From Paramecium sonneborni (taxonomy: Eukaryota; Ciliophora; Oligohymenophorea; Peniculida; Parameciidae): 64,000 bases of DNA. The position numbers and the translations under genes are program-made. Below are positions 13,201-25,992 of this stretch, piece by piece. Position 1 is the first letter of the stretch. Every line of letters begins with the position of its first letter. The stretch spans positions 478,496 through 542,495 of the forward strand of contig CAJJDN010000059.1 of NCBI GenBank assembly GCA_905182985.1, written 5' to 3'. The notes beneath the pieces are model-generated. The model saw nothing but the letters and a program-made list of their open reading frames with translations. It had not been told where the DNA came from and made no database searches.

Positions 13201-16200
13201 TAATTAACTCTATTGGTGGTTAAGCACCATACTCTTCCTTTTTTGGCATATTCAAATCATCTACAAATATTACTTATCTCTTTCCAACAGGTGGACCTCT
13301 AACACCTTTTCTTCTTTTATCTATCCAAGAATCTATAGTATCTTGAGTTTAATTTGCTGATGTTTACGCACTGAAAGTTAACGGAACATATTAAAAGTCT
13401 TCAGGCATACCCATAATTAATAATTAATATGAATTCTATGATTTACCTGTACCTGTTGGTCCTGGACAACAAACATGGAAATTATTAGTTAAAAGTAATT
13501 TCATTAAATACATATTACGAATTGAATCAGTTGTTGGAATTACTATTTCATGAAATTATAATTTTTAATCAATATCAAATGATTAATATGCATCACTCCA
13601 TGGTTACAAATTCAATTAATAATCGTATATTAAACCTTCTTTAGGATATTCAAAGTTGGCTTTAAACTTCTACATTTATTATCTATGAAACTTATCACAT
13701 TTTTATCTACTTTAGAAATCTCCTGTAACCATAATACTCCAAACTAAAGAATAATGGAAGAAGTATTCAATATTCTAATTTAATTAATCAAGTTCATCAA
13801 CTGATACTTTTTTAATTTCAGTTTCTACATAAGGTGATATTAAGCTGTCAATAATCCTTTATTGGGATTAAACAAGATTGTTTCTCATTGTTGGAATAAC
13901 TTCTTTACAATGTTTGTATGTAAATTCAAGAGCCTCTTCAACATATAGTTAGAACCACTTGCTCAAATTATTTAAGACATCTTTTTTCTTATTTTTAATA
14001 TTATTAGGAAATCTTTGGACATAAGAATCAATCAATGGTTATATACCCATAGCTCTTGGTTCCATATACACCATTCCGCATCTTGAGACAGTGGCTGGTG
14101 AAGCGACAGCTAAATCTTCAACCTCAAACATCATTGTCATATATTAAGTTAAGGTAAGTATCTAACCACTATTCAAACACAATTTTTTATTATCATCTAA
14201 GACAGTATTCATAGATTCAATCCATAAGGCATCAACAGGACCATCAAACATTATCCAATGTCTATCTGAAGATGTATCTTTAACAGCTTCTCTAACCATA
14301 TATGCTAAGACTCCATCAGTCCATTCATGAGTTTATTCATTAAATTATCCATACAATTAACCCATAGTAATTGATTTAGGATTCAATACATGAGTATGCA
14401 CTTTATAAAATCCATTTGCTTCTCCTAATTTTGTCATTGATTTAGATAAGATCTAATAATTAGTTGTTTTTCCACCACCAGTTGGACCTACTAACATTAA
14501 ACCATGTCTAACTTGAATTGTATCATAAAGTTATAAGACTTTATCAATAAATGGTTAAACAGGTTGGACAGGATAAGGTTATTCTTTAAAAATGTATTTC
14601 TCACATTATTATGATAATTCTGGAATCAATTTGCCATAATCATATTATGGTCTTTCTAAACCAGGGAATAAATCTGATATAATATTTTCAAATAAGGGTA
14701 AATCATCTTTCAAAAATTTAGGAACATTAACATCTCTCAATGCTCTCAATAATAATTATTCTTCATTCATATCTGGAAATTGAACTTTTAATAATCCTGC
14801 TGCATTAATAACTGATCTTACTGCTCTCATACCATAATCATAATGATCTTAAGATGATAATTATTCTGAACTCAATTTAAATGTTGTAACCATTTTTTTT
14901 GATAAATCTCTACCTAATTTAAAACCAAATGAATAAAGCATAATTTCTCCAATCATAGCATAATCTGGAACCATCATAGCTACTGGTCTAAAGAGAGCCT
15001 TCAAATTATCAGGTAATTCTGTTCTTCCAGCATAACCAGGATTCATTGTAATAAAAACCGAAAATGTAGGTAAGATTTTAATCATAGAACCCTCAAATTC
15101 TACTTATGGAGTACCTTTTGCTTTTTCTCCAAATAATACTAATAATTATTATGCAATAACTGATAACACTTCAATATTGATACGATTGAATTCATCAAAA
15201 CATGCCCAAGCTCCTGCAGATGCTAAACCCTTAAAGAATTTACCAACCATAATAAAATCCATAGAATCTGAACAATTGAATACTACACATTATTTAGCCA
15301 ATGCTTTAGCTAAATCTTTAGTTGATTCAGTTTTACCAGTACCTGCTGGACCTGCTGGAGCTCCTCCTAAATTCAATCTTAAAGCTCCCATCAATGTCAT
15401 ATAACATTTATCTGTTAATGGTGTAATAACTAATCTAAGTGTATTTCCTAGATATTCATAACCATATGGAAAATTAGTCTATACACACTTAACCCAACAG
15501 TCAAAATCAACTTATTAATTCTCCCAATAATATCTTAATTGTGATATCCATTCAAAAGCAAACTTATCATAAACTTCACTATCAACCATTTTCTGTACTA
15601 CATCTTTAGCATGTACATCTATAACGATCAATGCATTTATTGTAACCATTGCTTACTTTGACAATTTAGTTCTTACCAAATCAACTAAATTACCAAGCTA
15701 TTCTTCTAATCTTTTAAAATATCCTTTAAGATTCTATGTATCAATTGCATTTTCGACTTCTTTTGTCCAATGAACTTATGATCCATTTAATACACATTAA
15801 CCAGGATGTCTCAATACCCATTCTTCTCTTTTTATTTAGATGTAATTCTCAATACTAAGCATTAATGCTTATCTAACTGATAATCTCATCATATTCTCTA
15901 CTTCATTCATCCATTCCTCAACATTCTTTTTATTAGGATCCACAATCTTTACAAAAGGTACTTTCTCTTTTTCTGCTGAAAACATAGCATGAATTTTCTT
16001 ATCTTTATCAAATTCTATTGAATTTATATTCTCAAACACTTTTTTAAGATGAGGTTGTACTGCTGTTGGCTCTTTGGTCTAAGATAATATTTCTAATAAT
16101 TCATCATTAGATAAAAAGTAGAATCTAGCAAACTTTTCTCTTTTCTTTTCTAAATAATTATTTAACTCTTTTTAAACCATTTCCAATGTTTTGTTTGCTT

Positions 16201-19200
16201 CATGTAATCTCTCCCATAAACCATCCTCTATACATACATCTAATACTTTCTCTTTTGCTTTTGCCTAAGTCACTGTAGTTCTCCAAGTTTAATCAACAGT
16301 TTTAAATTTCTTAGTTTCAGCAGGTAATTATTTAGCAATATCTTATGAATCAAATATTGGTTATAAATACATCCACTATTATTAAAATTTAGCCCATTCT
16401 TCTAAAATATCTTATATCTTTCTTAATGACTTATCCCATTCACTGATTCTTTCTTCAAAGAATTTCTTAAAAGGTGAGAATACCATTGCTGAAGTATTTA
16501 TGATGTGTTCATCTAAGACAATTTGTATTTCATCAAATCCTTTCAATATAAATGTATTCTTATATTGAACACATTAAAATTTAATATTCTCCCATGCATT
16601 AAGCATATTATCAAGCATCATTTCAATTTAATATTCTTTACTTGCAGTCTCTCCAATATTAACAACCTTATCAATTACATCCATAAATCCCATATTTAAC
16701 ACTTCTTAAAAACAGAACCCCTATTCATCTGGATTTATCACATGATCTAACCCTTTCAATTAAGATACTTATGTCCAATGTCTTACAGTCATTCCTTTCT
16801 TTCTTAATGCTGATAACAATGGAACTTTTGGTCTAAATTCATCTATCTCTGCTTTTACAGCTTCAGCAATCTTCTGAATGCCTGTCACTTATATTGTTCT
16901 CATAGCTGTTTATATATTCTTTACACCCTCCTCAACTATCTTTTCACACTCATCAGCATCAATATTCGTAAAATCATCATTCAACCATACTTTTATGCCA
17001 CTCTTAAATTTATATGTGCTTGACCATAAATCATAATATGGTTTAAATTCTCTAGACATTGAATTCAATTTTGAATAATCTGTTTAAGGTTTATCAAATA
17101 ATGCTTCTTGCATATTGAATTTACTAGCTTAATCCTAAAACTCACTTATTTACTTCATCACATACTCCACAACCTCTGCCATGTCCTTATTTTTACTCAC
17201 ATCCTAATGTTTATGAAATTCTTAAATTGTTCTCTCCAAATTTTCTATTTATTCTCTGAAATCTTCCTATTACACTTTAGCATCATCTGAAAATTTCACT
17301 TTCAACTTCTCCAATTAACCATTTCTCACCTCTACCATCTCTTTTATTTCTTTTGGACTACCAAATATCTTCCATCTTCTCTAAAAATCATCCAATGGAA
17401 ATCTGTAATTAAATTCTTCTAACATCTTAAAAACATCAAATAATTAATTCATCTTCACTTTCATCTTCTCCAACTCCTATGGTAAATTAGTAATATATTC
17501 TTTTAATATTGTCAATTTCTCTATTGTATCTGGTTCTTCAAGAATTGTTTTCTTGATATCTCCAAATTCTTAGAATATTCTAATGCTAGTATTTCTAGCT
17601 CTTCTTGCAATAAGATCAATTAAGTTTTTTTAAAGTCCTTGATATCTTTCAATTAATATTCCTTTAGCTTCATTTAAATGAATTTCAAACATTCCAACAT
17701 GTATTGAATCCAATATTTCTTCATTTAATTATTTTTCTTTTTAATTTGCTTTAATAATTTCATCTCGAATTGATTCAAATTCTCTAGGAGGATCTTCAAG
17801 TTCCATGTCTCTAGCTACATCATCTGGTCTCAATTTTAAGACTGGAATATATTTATTAAAAACAATTTTGTATTGTTCTAATGGTTTTAATGCTTCTTCA
17901 ATAGATGCTTTAACATTATAGTAAGTATCCCAAACCCATTTATTTTCATCAGCGAATTTTCTAGGTCTTTCATTAGGATCTGGTTCAACAGGTTCTTAAA
18001 TTGGCATCATAGGAGCTTTTATAAATGTCTCTAATTTTTAAGATTTGTGTAAATCAGACAAAATTCTTGGTTCTAAATCTGGAATCTTTGCCATTTCATC
18101 AACTGCTTTTTTCATGGCTTATAATGATATTAGTACATATAAAGTAGGATTAGTTGTGTATTAAAAGAAATCATCTTTTGCTAATAATTCTATTTAAAAT
18201 AAAGGTAATTTTCTATCATGACTAAAAACTTAAACTCTATTATCTGCCTTATATCCATCGTCATAATGATTTAAAACCCAATCTGTATTTTTTATATCAA
18301 CATTAACAGGTATATTACTTTGAATTGTCTTCTAGTATCTATCAAAATTTGATTTCATCAATGTCGTTATGGTATCTTACATCATCAATCTAATAACTGT
18401 TAACATACGCTTCAATTTACCGAAATCATAAGTAATTTTAGAAGTCTCTTTCATGTTAAACCAACCTTTGCCAATATCAGCAAATCTATCTTTAATGATT
18501 TTAATCATTGTAGGTACCCATGTACCTTTCAATTAATACATTAATGAAGTAGTTGCATTCTCTTACATATGTTTATATTCATCTAAATGTAAAGCACCTT
18601 CTCTTTTAGAAAAATCAAACAAACTTTCCTTTAACACTTAATTGCATTCATGTCTGATATCTTACAAAGCCTTAACAACTTCTTGACTCACGTATAAAGT
18701 AGAGAATCCGAAATTCTTATTTAATTCATCAAAAGTTAATGGTTTTCTTATAAATGGCTCATCATATTTGAACATCCATTTTTCCATAACTCCCTTAGAT
18801 GCTTCTAATTCCATCCAACCAAAATAACGAACTTCTTTTTTTCTCTCTTTAGCAGGTAATCTCAATTTAGGATAATTTTCATCTTGTTATTCATCATCTA
18901 AATATTTATCAAAAATTATTTTGTTCATTGTTCTCTAGAAATCCATATTAACTTCAAGAAGCAATTAAGTAGTTTCCATAGCCTCTAACTTTTTTGTTTT
19001 TGCATTTTACTCTATTCTTTTCTTTTATTCATTATCTAATTCACTTAGATCAAACAATGACATATTATCAATATAATAATTGTATCTGACCAGAGCATCT
19101 GCATAAATTCTCTATTAAAATGCATTTTTTAATCTCTTAACGTATTTACGTGGATCTTCTGCATCAAAACAAATATATAATCTATGCAAATCTAATTTCA

Positions 19201-19854
19201 CATCATCTTTCAACCATTTCCCAATAAATTTTTCATTTTTATAATCAAAAATCTCCAAATATTAATATTCATCTCCTCTCAATCCTAAACCTAAAAGAGG
19301 ATGTTTTATTCCTTCTTCATCCTCTTCTCTACGTATCCAGTCTTCGTTACTGTTATCATCGTAGGTAGTGTCATCAAAATATTCCAATTTCAGCCATTCT
19401 ACACTTTAATCTTTTTATTTAAATTCAATTCCAGCTTCTTGAAGCAATTTATTAAAATCCAGTGATCGAAACTCTTTTCTTTTTCTATCAATGGCTACTT
19501 TTCTTGGGACTTCTCCTGGAATAGGATCATAAGGTAATATCACCTAAAAAATGCCACAAAGTAAATTACTTTTGGTTCTACACTTGTAACTTGTTCGTTT
19601 TTCTATCTTGTCTTCAACTGATTCCTTGATATTTGTCGAGATGCCAAATCAGATCGCAATTATTGTCTGCTAGAGCTTGATGTTTGTAACCGTTGCAAGG
19701 AGATTGCCTTAGGAATTGTTTATCGACTTATTGTAGTCATAATCAAATCAGGAGTTGGACCCTGATTATAATTCTTGACATTGTACTCACTAGGTAAAGT
19801 AGGGTCTAACACTTCTGAAAAGACACCTCTTTGCTTTTATGAAATTTATGCCAT
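7235..19854 (-). CDS. Axonemal dynein heavy chain (inner-arm, single-headed DNAH1/3/7/12-like)
   Basis: Complete gene, ATG at 19854 and TGA at 7235-7237, roughly 4150 aa, the usual size of single-headed inner-arm heavy chains. The N-terminal tail and linker (19.8-15.6 kb) are followed by the six-AAA motor. P-loops: AAA1 GPAGTGKTE (about 15329-15352), AAA2 GPTGGGKTT (about 14465-14491), AAA3 GPTGTGKS (about 13440-13462), and AAA4 GIGGSGRQS (about 12388-12418; Arg for Lys is normal in axonemal AAA4). The stalk coiled coils and microtubule-binding tip lie near 11.7-10.8 kb, and AAA5-6 plus the C-terminal domain end with [12 protein letters not shown] near 7340. Linker segments such as [17 protein letters not shown] match the DNAH1/3/7/12 group. 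Short introns include 19544-19569 (26 nt) and two near the 3' end. The subtype is inferred, the family is certain. Confidence 0.97.
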
Positions 19855-19961
19855 TTTTATATATATATATATAATTAATATCTCTCTTTAACTATTTTGC
19901 CTGACTTCTTCCAAGTCCACCCCCTTCATATTAATATTTTGTAAATTTAAATTAAAAAAAG
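19855..19961. promoter_or_regulatory. Divergent intergenic region between dynein and VHS-GAT genes
   Basis: Only 107 bp separate the two start codons, so both core promoters and 5' UTRs must fit here. It contains a (TA)n run on the dynein side. No specific factor site is claimed. Confidence 0.4.
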
Positions 19962-20953
19962 ATGGAGAATCCTGTTGAGAGAGCAGTAAATGAGGCAACT
20001 GCAGATACATTATAAATGCCTGACTAAAAACTTATGAAATAGGTAGCTGATTTAGTCAATCAAAGAGCTGACTAGTAAGATTCTAATTCAAATCTTAGAT
20101 CGAAATTTGCAGTCTAGGCAATTGGTAAGAGACTTATGCAGCTTCGTAATGGCAAGGTGTAAGCTCTTACAATGGAGCTTATAGAATATCTTGCATTCAC
20201 TTGTGAAACACCCTTCTATACATAGATTGCTACTAATGACTTTCTATAAAGACTAAATACACTCCTCAATCCATAGATGAATGCCTAAGTAATTCTCTAA
20301 TTTACCCAATAGATGTAACAAAGATTACTATAAGTAATTGCAGTACTCAAATAACTTATGTAATCACATCAGGATCTATTTCCTGCTTTCTTCCAATTTT
20401 TGCAAAAGATCTCTCCTAAACGTAACTGTCTTTTAGTATATCTATTTTAGATCAAGTACCTAACAATTACGATAGTAAATATGCGGTTCTCAGAAAGGCA
20501 CAACCAGCATACTCATCTGGTGCTAGAGTAAATAGTCTAGGATCTGTAAGAAATTCCTTATTTAAAATTCAAGGGCAATTCCAAAAATGATAAACTTAAA
20601 CGTGATCTTGACATTGTCAAATCCAATATTACTTTGACTAATGTAATTCAAATACTATTTCTAGGAAATTATTGATAATGCAAATCCACAAGAAGATGCC
20701 AGTAAAAATGAAATCCTCAAAGATATGACAACTACTTTGAGAGGAGTAGAAGAAAAATTAAGAAAGTATTCTCTTGTAATTTAAGATTAGTTTAATTACT
20801 GATATGGGTAATAATGATGAAGGTTTAATGAGCTTTTGTTTAGAATTAAATGATGATCTTCTCAGAGTAATATTCTTAATTTATTAATTAATAGACTTTC
20901 ACTAGATACGAAATTTTAAAGAAGCATAAGAAACCAGAACCATTCAGACCTGA

Positions 20954-21002
<49 letters not shown>

Positions 21003-22034
21003 TAACAATAATAATAATAACAATAACAACAAAATTAATAACCATTCGCACAACCATAAAATGTTCAACCTAGTCCTTTCTAATAACAATAAAATCCTTT
21101 TAGTATTCCTCCTCCCATTTAATAACCAACATAAACATAATCAATCTAACAACCTCCTTAGACTAAACCTTAATAAATTGATTTGCTAAATTTATTTGAA
21201 TATGATGAACCAAAACCAGCAGTTTAATAATAAAAAGGACCTTAACAAACTTAAGCTGTTTAACCTGAAAAATAATAAAATATGTAATAACTTCCTATTT
21301 ATAGTTTAATAAAGAATCGATTTATTTGAAGTAGACATGCCAAATCCTGAGCCATAATAATAATAATTAGGATCAATGATTCCATAATCATAAATACCTC
21401 CTAATTCATAACTTCCACCTGTTTCATAAGTTCCTCCTTTGTAATAAATTTCATCCTTGTCATAAACACCAACTCTCTAATAATATTAATAACCACCAGT
21501 TTAATCTTAACTTTATGGATAAGCACCAGTGTAATCCTAACTTTATGGACAACCCCCTAATACTTCTTAAGTCCCATTCTAATCTAATTATTCTGCAATG
21601 AATGCATTCCCTCCTTAATAATAAGTTCCTGCAATGAATGCATTCTCTACATAATAATAAGTTCCAAATCAACAATAACAATTTGTTAATTAATAATAAT
21701 ATCCTCAATAATAAAATGTATTAATTTTATTTTATTGAAAGTTACAATAATTATATCAACCATAATAGTTTGGATAACCACAAAATAAGTATTAAGCATT
21801 TTAATAGCAACCTACTTAACCATATTCATAAAATCAACCTTATTAATAATAAGGATATCCTTAACAATAATATCCAGTGATCAGTAGTAAGACTTTATTC
21901 TTATTTTAGATGTTTCTTCTTAATAAAAGAAACCAGAAAATGAATTTGATAATATACTTAATTTGGCAGTAGGCTAAAAATCATAACCATAACAATCAAC
22001 ATAGTAGCAATAATAAAAGTTAGACTTTATTTGA
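19962..22034 (+). CDS. VHS-GAT domain endosomal sorting adaptor (TOM1/GGA-like) with poly-Gln tail
   Basis: ATG at 19962, TGA at 22032-22034. The N-terminal about 150 residues look like a VHS superhelix (RNGKVQALTMELIEYLAF, then HQDLFPAFFQFLQ). A GAT-like three-helix segment follows (DIVKSNITLTNEIID ... LMSFCLELNDDLLR), which in TOM1/GGA proteins binds ubiquitin. The tail is Gln/Pro/Asn-rich and holds two clathrin-box-like motifs, IDLLNLFEYDE and IDLFEVDMP, plus DNILNLA near the end. At least seven introns of about 22-31 nt are needed, for example GTAATAACTT...TAATAAAG before IDLFEV. Expected role is sorting of ubiquitinated cargo on endosomes. The order VHS, GAT, clathrin box fits TOM1; no GAE ear is seen, so it is not a classical GGA. 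Confidence 0.85.
20955..21032 (+). repeat. (TAA)n tract encoding 26 consecutive Gln
   Basis: TAG, fourteen TAA, then mixed CAA/TAA codons give an unbroken glutamine run just after the GAT domain. The near-pure trinucleotide repeat in coding sequence should be prone to slippage. In standard code it would be a wall of stops. Confidence 0.95.
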
Positions 22035-22108
22035 TATCTATATAGTTCAAAAATATATGATCAAAGACTATTATTATTTCTATAATAATTCTAAATATAA
22101 ACACACAT

Positions 22109-23196
22109 TCAGACATATTTAAATTATTTAATTTTTAAATCAATGATATCACCATCTTTAATTATATAATCCTTTCCTTCTTTTGAAAACTTATTTTCAT
22201 ACTAATCTAAAAATTTCCTCCTAATTTTTGAACTTCTTAAAAGACAAAGCTTCAGCATTAGTAAATCCTTTTTTAATAATATTATTAAATCTTACTAGGA
22301 GCTTTAAGATTTTTCTTTATAGTCCAATTTCTGACTTCATCTCATTTAACAGTGAAAAACCTTATCAAACCAAATAATTAAGCAACCATCATACTTATTT
22401 TATTTCATTACCATATGAACATTGTGCAATTCTTTGAAAAAATTAAATAAATAAAATGATAGTTTTGCTTTTAACAATTGAATCTTTCTTAAATAAATTT
22501 ATTCTTAATCAGTCCATTTTGATATAGAACCCATTATTTCTTTCTTAAGAGTTTATAACACTTTTGTAAGACCTTTAAATAATTAAACCATCCCTTCATT
22601 TGAAACATTTTATTTGCTTCATACTTTTTAATTTTTTTGCCAAATTTAATTAACTCTCTTTGAAACAAATTAATAATCTTTAGCCATCAATTCTTCAGAT
22701 ATAATTTATAAGTCCCTAACAAAATCCATAGTATTAAGAATGAAAAATGCATAAATATTTTTTTTGTATTTAATTTTATTATTTGAATGAAAAAATAGAA
22801 TATAATTAATCAATTTATTTTTGCATACCTTCAGTAAGTCTCCTCTTCAAATTCCCTTAAAAACCTGATATAATCTATTAACTGCTTAAATGTGGGCTAA
22901 GAATTCATTCTTAATCTATATCCTTAAGATACTCCTTTAACTAAACTATTTTGCATGGATTATTATCCTGCAATATCGATGATTCATAGAGTAGAGATAA
23001 TCTATGATTTAAGTTTAAAAATCTGACAAAGATATTTAAATTTAGGATCAGATACCTTAAATTACTGCTTAATTTAGATCAATAGTGCAAAATGGGCAAT
23101 TTTCTGCTGGAATAAAATTGTTTACTTAGCATATTGAATCTACATAGAATTGAATAAATAAATTTTACCAATGTTGGCCATACCTAAAATTACCAT
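22109..23196 (-). pseudogene. Decayed OLA1/YchF-family GTPase
   Basis: Homology runs the length of the YchF/OLA1 family but is broken. From 23196 downward: KMVILGMANIGK, where the P-loop GLPNVGKS has lost its Ser/Thr; ENCPFCTIDLN; VSDPKFKYLCQIFK; FVRDLQIISEELMAKDY; KWTDQEQIYLRKIQLL; FFTVK followed by in-frame TGA and then DEVRNWTIKKNLKAP; and the TGS-like C-terminus ending KDYIIKDGDIIDLKIK. These pieces lie in several frames. Short introns cannot explain the in-frame TGA, the homopolymer frameshifts near 22200-22250, or the missing stretch of about 100 residues before FFTVK. It is probably a dying paralogue of an intact OLA1 gene elsewhere. The first part, down to 22826, lies in artefact B and recurs at 24082-24452. 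Confidence 0.85.
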
Positions 23197-25336
23197 TTTG
23201 AAATGTAAACTAATATAAGTCAATTAGGCCATTAATAAATTTATGTTAGTCAATTCAGGAAATTTAATTATCAATATAAAAAATGATATTTATAGAGATA
23301 TCAAAGAATAAGTCTTATAGGGTAAGGTAGTTGTGGTAAAGTATACAAAGTGAAAAATTAGGCAAATGAATTAAGAGCATTAAAAATAATAGCAAAAAAA
23401 GACTTTACAGATCAGAATGAAATTGAGAATATGAAGAAACTTGATCATCCAAATATTATGGCTGTTTATGAAATAGCTTTAGATGATGATTTCTATTATA
23501 TAGTAAGTCAGCTATGTGAAGGTGTAGAATTATTTGATGAAATCCACAAAAGAATAAAATAAAGCTATATATTTTCTGAAGAAGAAGTCAGATAGATATT
23601 CAAATAGATCTTAAATGCTATTGTATATGCTCATGAAAAGAATATTATACATCGTGATATTAAACCTGAAAATATCCTAATTGATCCTTCAGATTAACAT
23701 ATAAAAATTATAGATGGGGACTTAGTAAAGATATGACAAATGTTGTTTTTGTTAAATAGAAAATTGGAACAATTGATTATGCAGCTCCAGAAGTTCTTTT
23801 AGAAAAAGGATATGATAAGAAATGTGATTTAGAGTCTTGTGGTGTTATTTTATATATTCTTTTATCTAGAGAAGTTCCATTTCCAGGAGATAATACAGGA
23901 GAAATAGAAAAGAATATCGTATCATCAAAAATTACATTGAAACAGAAAGTTTCGAAGACAATTTCAAATGATGCCAAGAATCTACTAAAAAACTTATTAG
24001 AATCTAATCCCATTAAAAGATATAGTGCTTAATAAGTTTTAGAAAATGAATGGATATAAAATTAAAGTAAATCAGTAACGNTACCTTCAGTAAGTCTCCT
24101 CTTCAAATTCCCTTAAAAACCTGATATAATCTATTAACTGCTTAAATGTGGGCTAAGAATTCATTCTTAATCTATATCCTTAAGATACTCCTTTAACTAA
24201 ACTATTTTGCATGGATTATTATCCTGCAATATCGATGATTCATAGAGTAGAGATAATCTATGATTTAAGTTTAAAAATCTGACAAAGATATTTAAATTTA
24301 GGATCAGATACCTTAAATTACTGCTTAATTTAGATCAATAGTGCAAAATGGGCAATTTTCTGCTGGAATAAAATTGTTTACTTAGCATATTGAATCTACA
24401 TAGAATTGAATAAATAAATTTTACCAATGTTGGCCATACCTAAAATTACCATTTTGAAATGTAAACTAATATAAGTCAATTAGGCCATTAATAAATTTAT
24501 GTTAGTCAATTCAGGAAATTTAATTATCAATATAAAAAATGATATTTATAGAGATATCAAAGAATAAGTCTTATAGGGTAAGGTAGTTGTGGTAAAGTAT
24601 ACAAAGTGAAAAATTAGGCAAATGAATTAAGAGCATTAAAAATAATAGCAAAAAAAGACTTTACAGATCAGAATGAAATTGAGAATATGAAGAAACTTGA
24701 TCATCCAAATATTATGGCTGTTTATGAAATAGCTTTAGATGATGATTTCTATTATATAGTAAGTCAGCTATGTGAAGGTGTAGAATTATTTGATGAAATC
24801 CACAAAAGAATAAAATAAAGCTATATATTTTCTGAAGAAGAAGTCAGATAGATATTCAAATAGATCTTAAATGCTATTGTATATGCTCATGAAAAGAATA
24901 TTATACATCGTGATATTAAACCTGAAAATATCCTAATTGATCCTTCAGATTAACATATAAAAATTATAGATGGGGACTTAGTAAAGATATGACAAATGTT
25001 GTTTTTGTTAAATAGAAAATTGGAACAATTGATTATGCAGCTCCAGAAGTTCTTTTAGAAAAAGGATATGATAAGAAATGTGATTTAGAGTCTTGTGGTG
25101 TTATTTTATATATTCTTTTATCTAGAGAAGTTCCATTTCCAGGAGATAATACAGGAGAAATAGAAAAGAATATCGTATCATCAAAAATTACATTGAAACA
25201 GAAAGTTTCGAAGACAATTTCAAATGATGCCAAGAATCTACTAAAAAACTTATTAGAATCTAATCCCATTAAAAGATATAGTGCTTAATAAGTTTTAGAA
25301 AATGAATGGATATAAAATTAAAGTAAATCAGTAACG
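22826..25336. repeat. Exact 1255-bp direct duplication joined by one n (probable assembly artefact B)
   Basis: 22826-24080 and 24082-25336 appear identical (offset 1256) with a single n at 24081. Each copy carries the 5' part of the OLA1 pseudogene and most of the kinase domain of the CDPK-like pseudogene, so a naive annotation would count two kinases. Same pattern as artefacts A, C and D. Confidence 0.9.
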
Positions 25337-25956
25337 AAAGAAATCTCATCTTAAGAGATATAGACTTTAAAAGTTGTCACGATTTTGTTGCGAAAGTAAA
25401 ATGGTTTAAGCTACTTTTCATCTTATGATATAATAAAATTTAACTTAAGAAAAATATAAATAATTAAGATAAGCCTTTTAGGAACTTGATAAGAATGGAG
25501 ATGGAAAATTAAGTATAAAAGAATTAAAAATAAATTTTAATGATGATATTGATGTTGAGGATTTATTTACTAGAGTTGATACTGATAAAAATGGATATAT
25601 TGAATTAACTGAATTTTTGACAGCTGCAGTTGATATGAAAAAATTAGCATCTCATGATTAACTTAAAGTTAATTAAAATGCTAGAAATTGATGAAATTAA
25701 AAAAATTTTTAATGGGAAAATTTAAGTTTAAGATGAAAATTATTGGGATCAACTTTTATAAGAAATGGACAAATATGATTATGGCAAAATATCATTAGAA
25801 GGGTATTAAGAAGCCATATATAAATTTATTGATTATAATTAACCATCATCAAATTTAGGCAGTCAAAATCCAAATCCTGAACAAGAACCAAATATCACTA
25901 AAAAGATCAAATTAACATAATCAACTTATAAGCTAAGGAATAGATAAATTAATTGA
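24499..25956 (+). pseudogene. Calcium-dependent protein kinase (CDPK) pseudogene
   Basis: Starts MLVNSGNLI at 24499; the first 838 bp recur at 23243-24080. Kinase motifs are clear: LIGQGSCGKVYKV, ALKIIAKKD, HRDIKPENIL, and IGTIDYAAPEVL. Two EF-hands follow (DKNGDGKLSIKE and DTDKNGYIELTE), then a fourth-EF-like tail (DKYDYGKISLEG), ending TGA 25954-25956. It is broken by frameshifts near 24550 (before YQRISL), near 24973 where one T is missing so a DWG/DFG-type motif reads out of frame, and near 25380 between kinase and junction. EF-hand 3 is mostly deleted and frameshifted near 25670, and the conserved DxWSxG reads DLESCG. A 35-nt intron could remove the DFG-region shift but would delete the activation-loop start. 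Intact relatives are Ca-activated Ser/Thr kinases. Confidence 0.8.
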
Positions 25957-25992
25957 TTATATATTATTATATTTAAATATTGGTTGCACTGT

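Noticed and set aside
15177..15404. Plus-strand 75-codon ORF containing [12 protein letters not shown] sequence
   Set aside because: Antisense of the dynein AAA1 P-loop region.
7235..19854. Many in-frame TAA/TAG as evidence of a dynein pseudogene
   Set aside because: They read as Gln in the ciliate code; motor motifs are complete.
23777..25269. Minus-strand frames (MGLDSNKFFSRF...) seen twice
   Set aside because: Antisense shadow of the CDPK kinase domain, doubled by artefact B.
22826..25336. Tandem duplication of a kinase gene
   Set aside because: Copies are identical including disabling lesions and meet at a single n; contig overlap explains it better.
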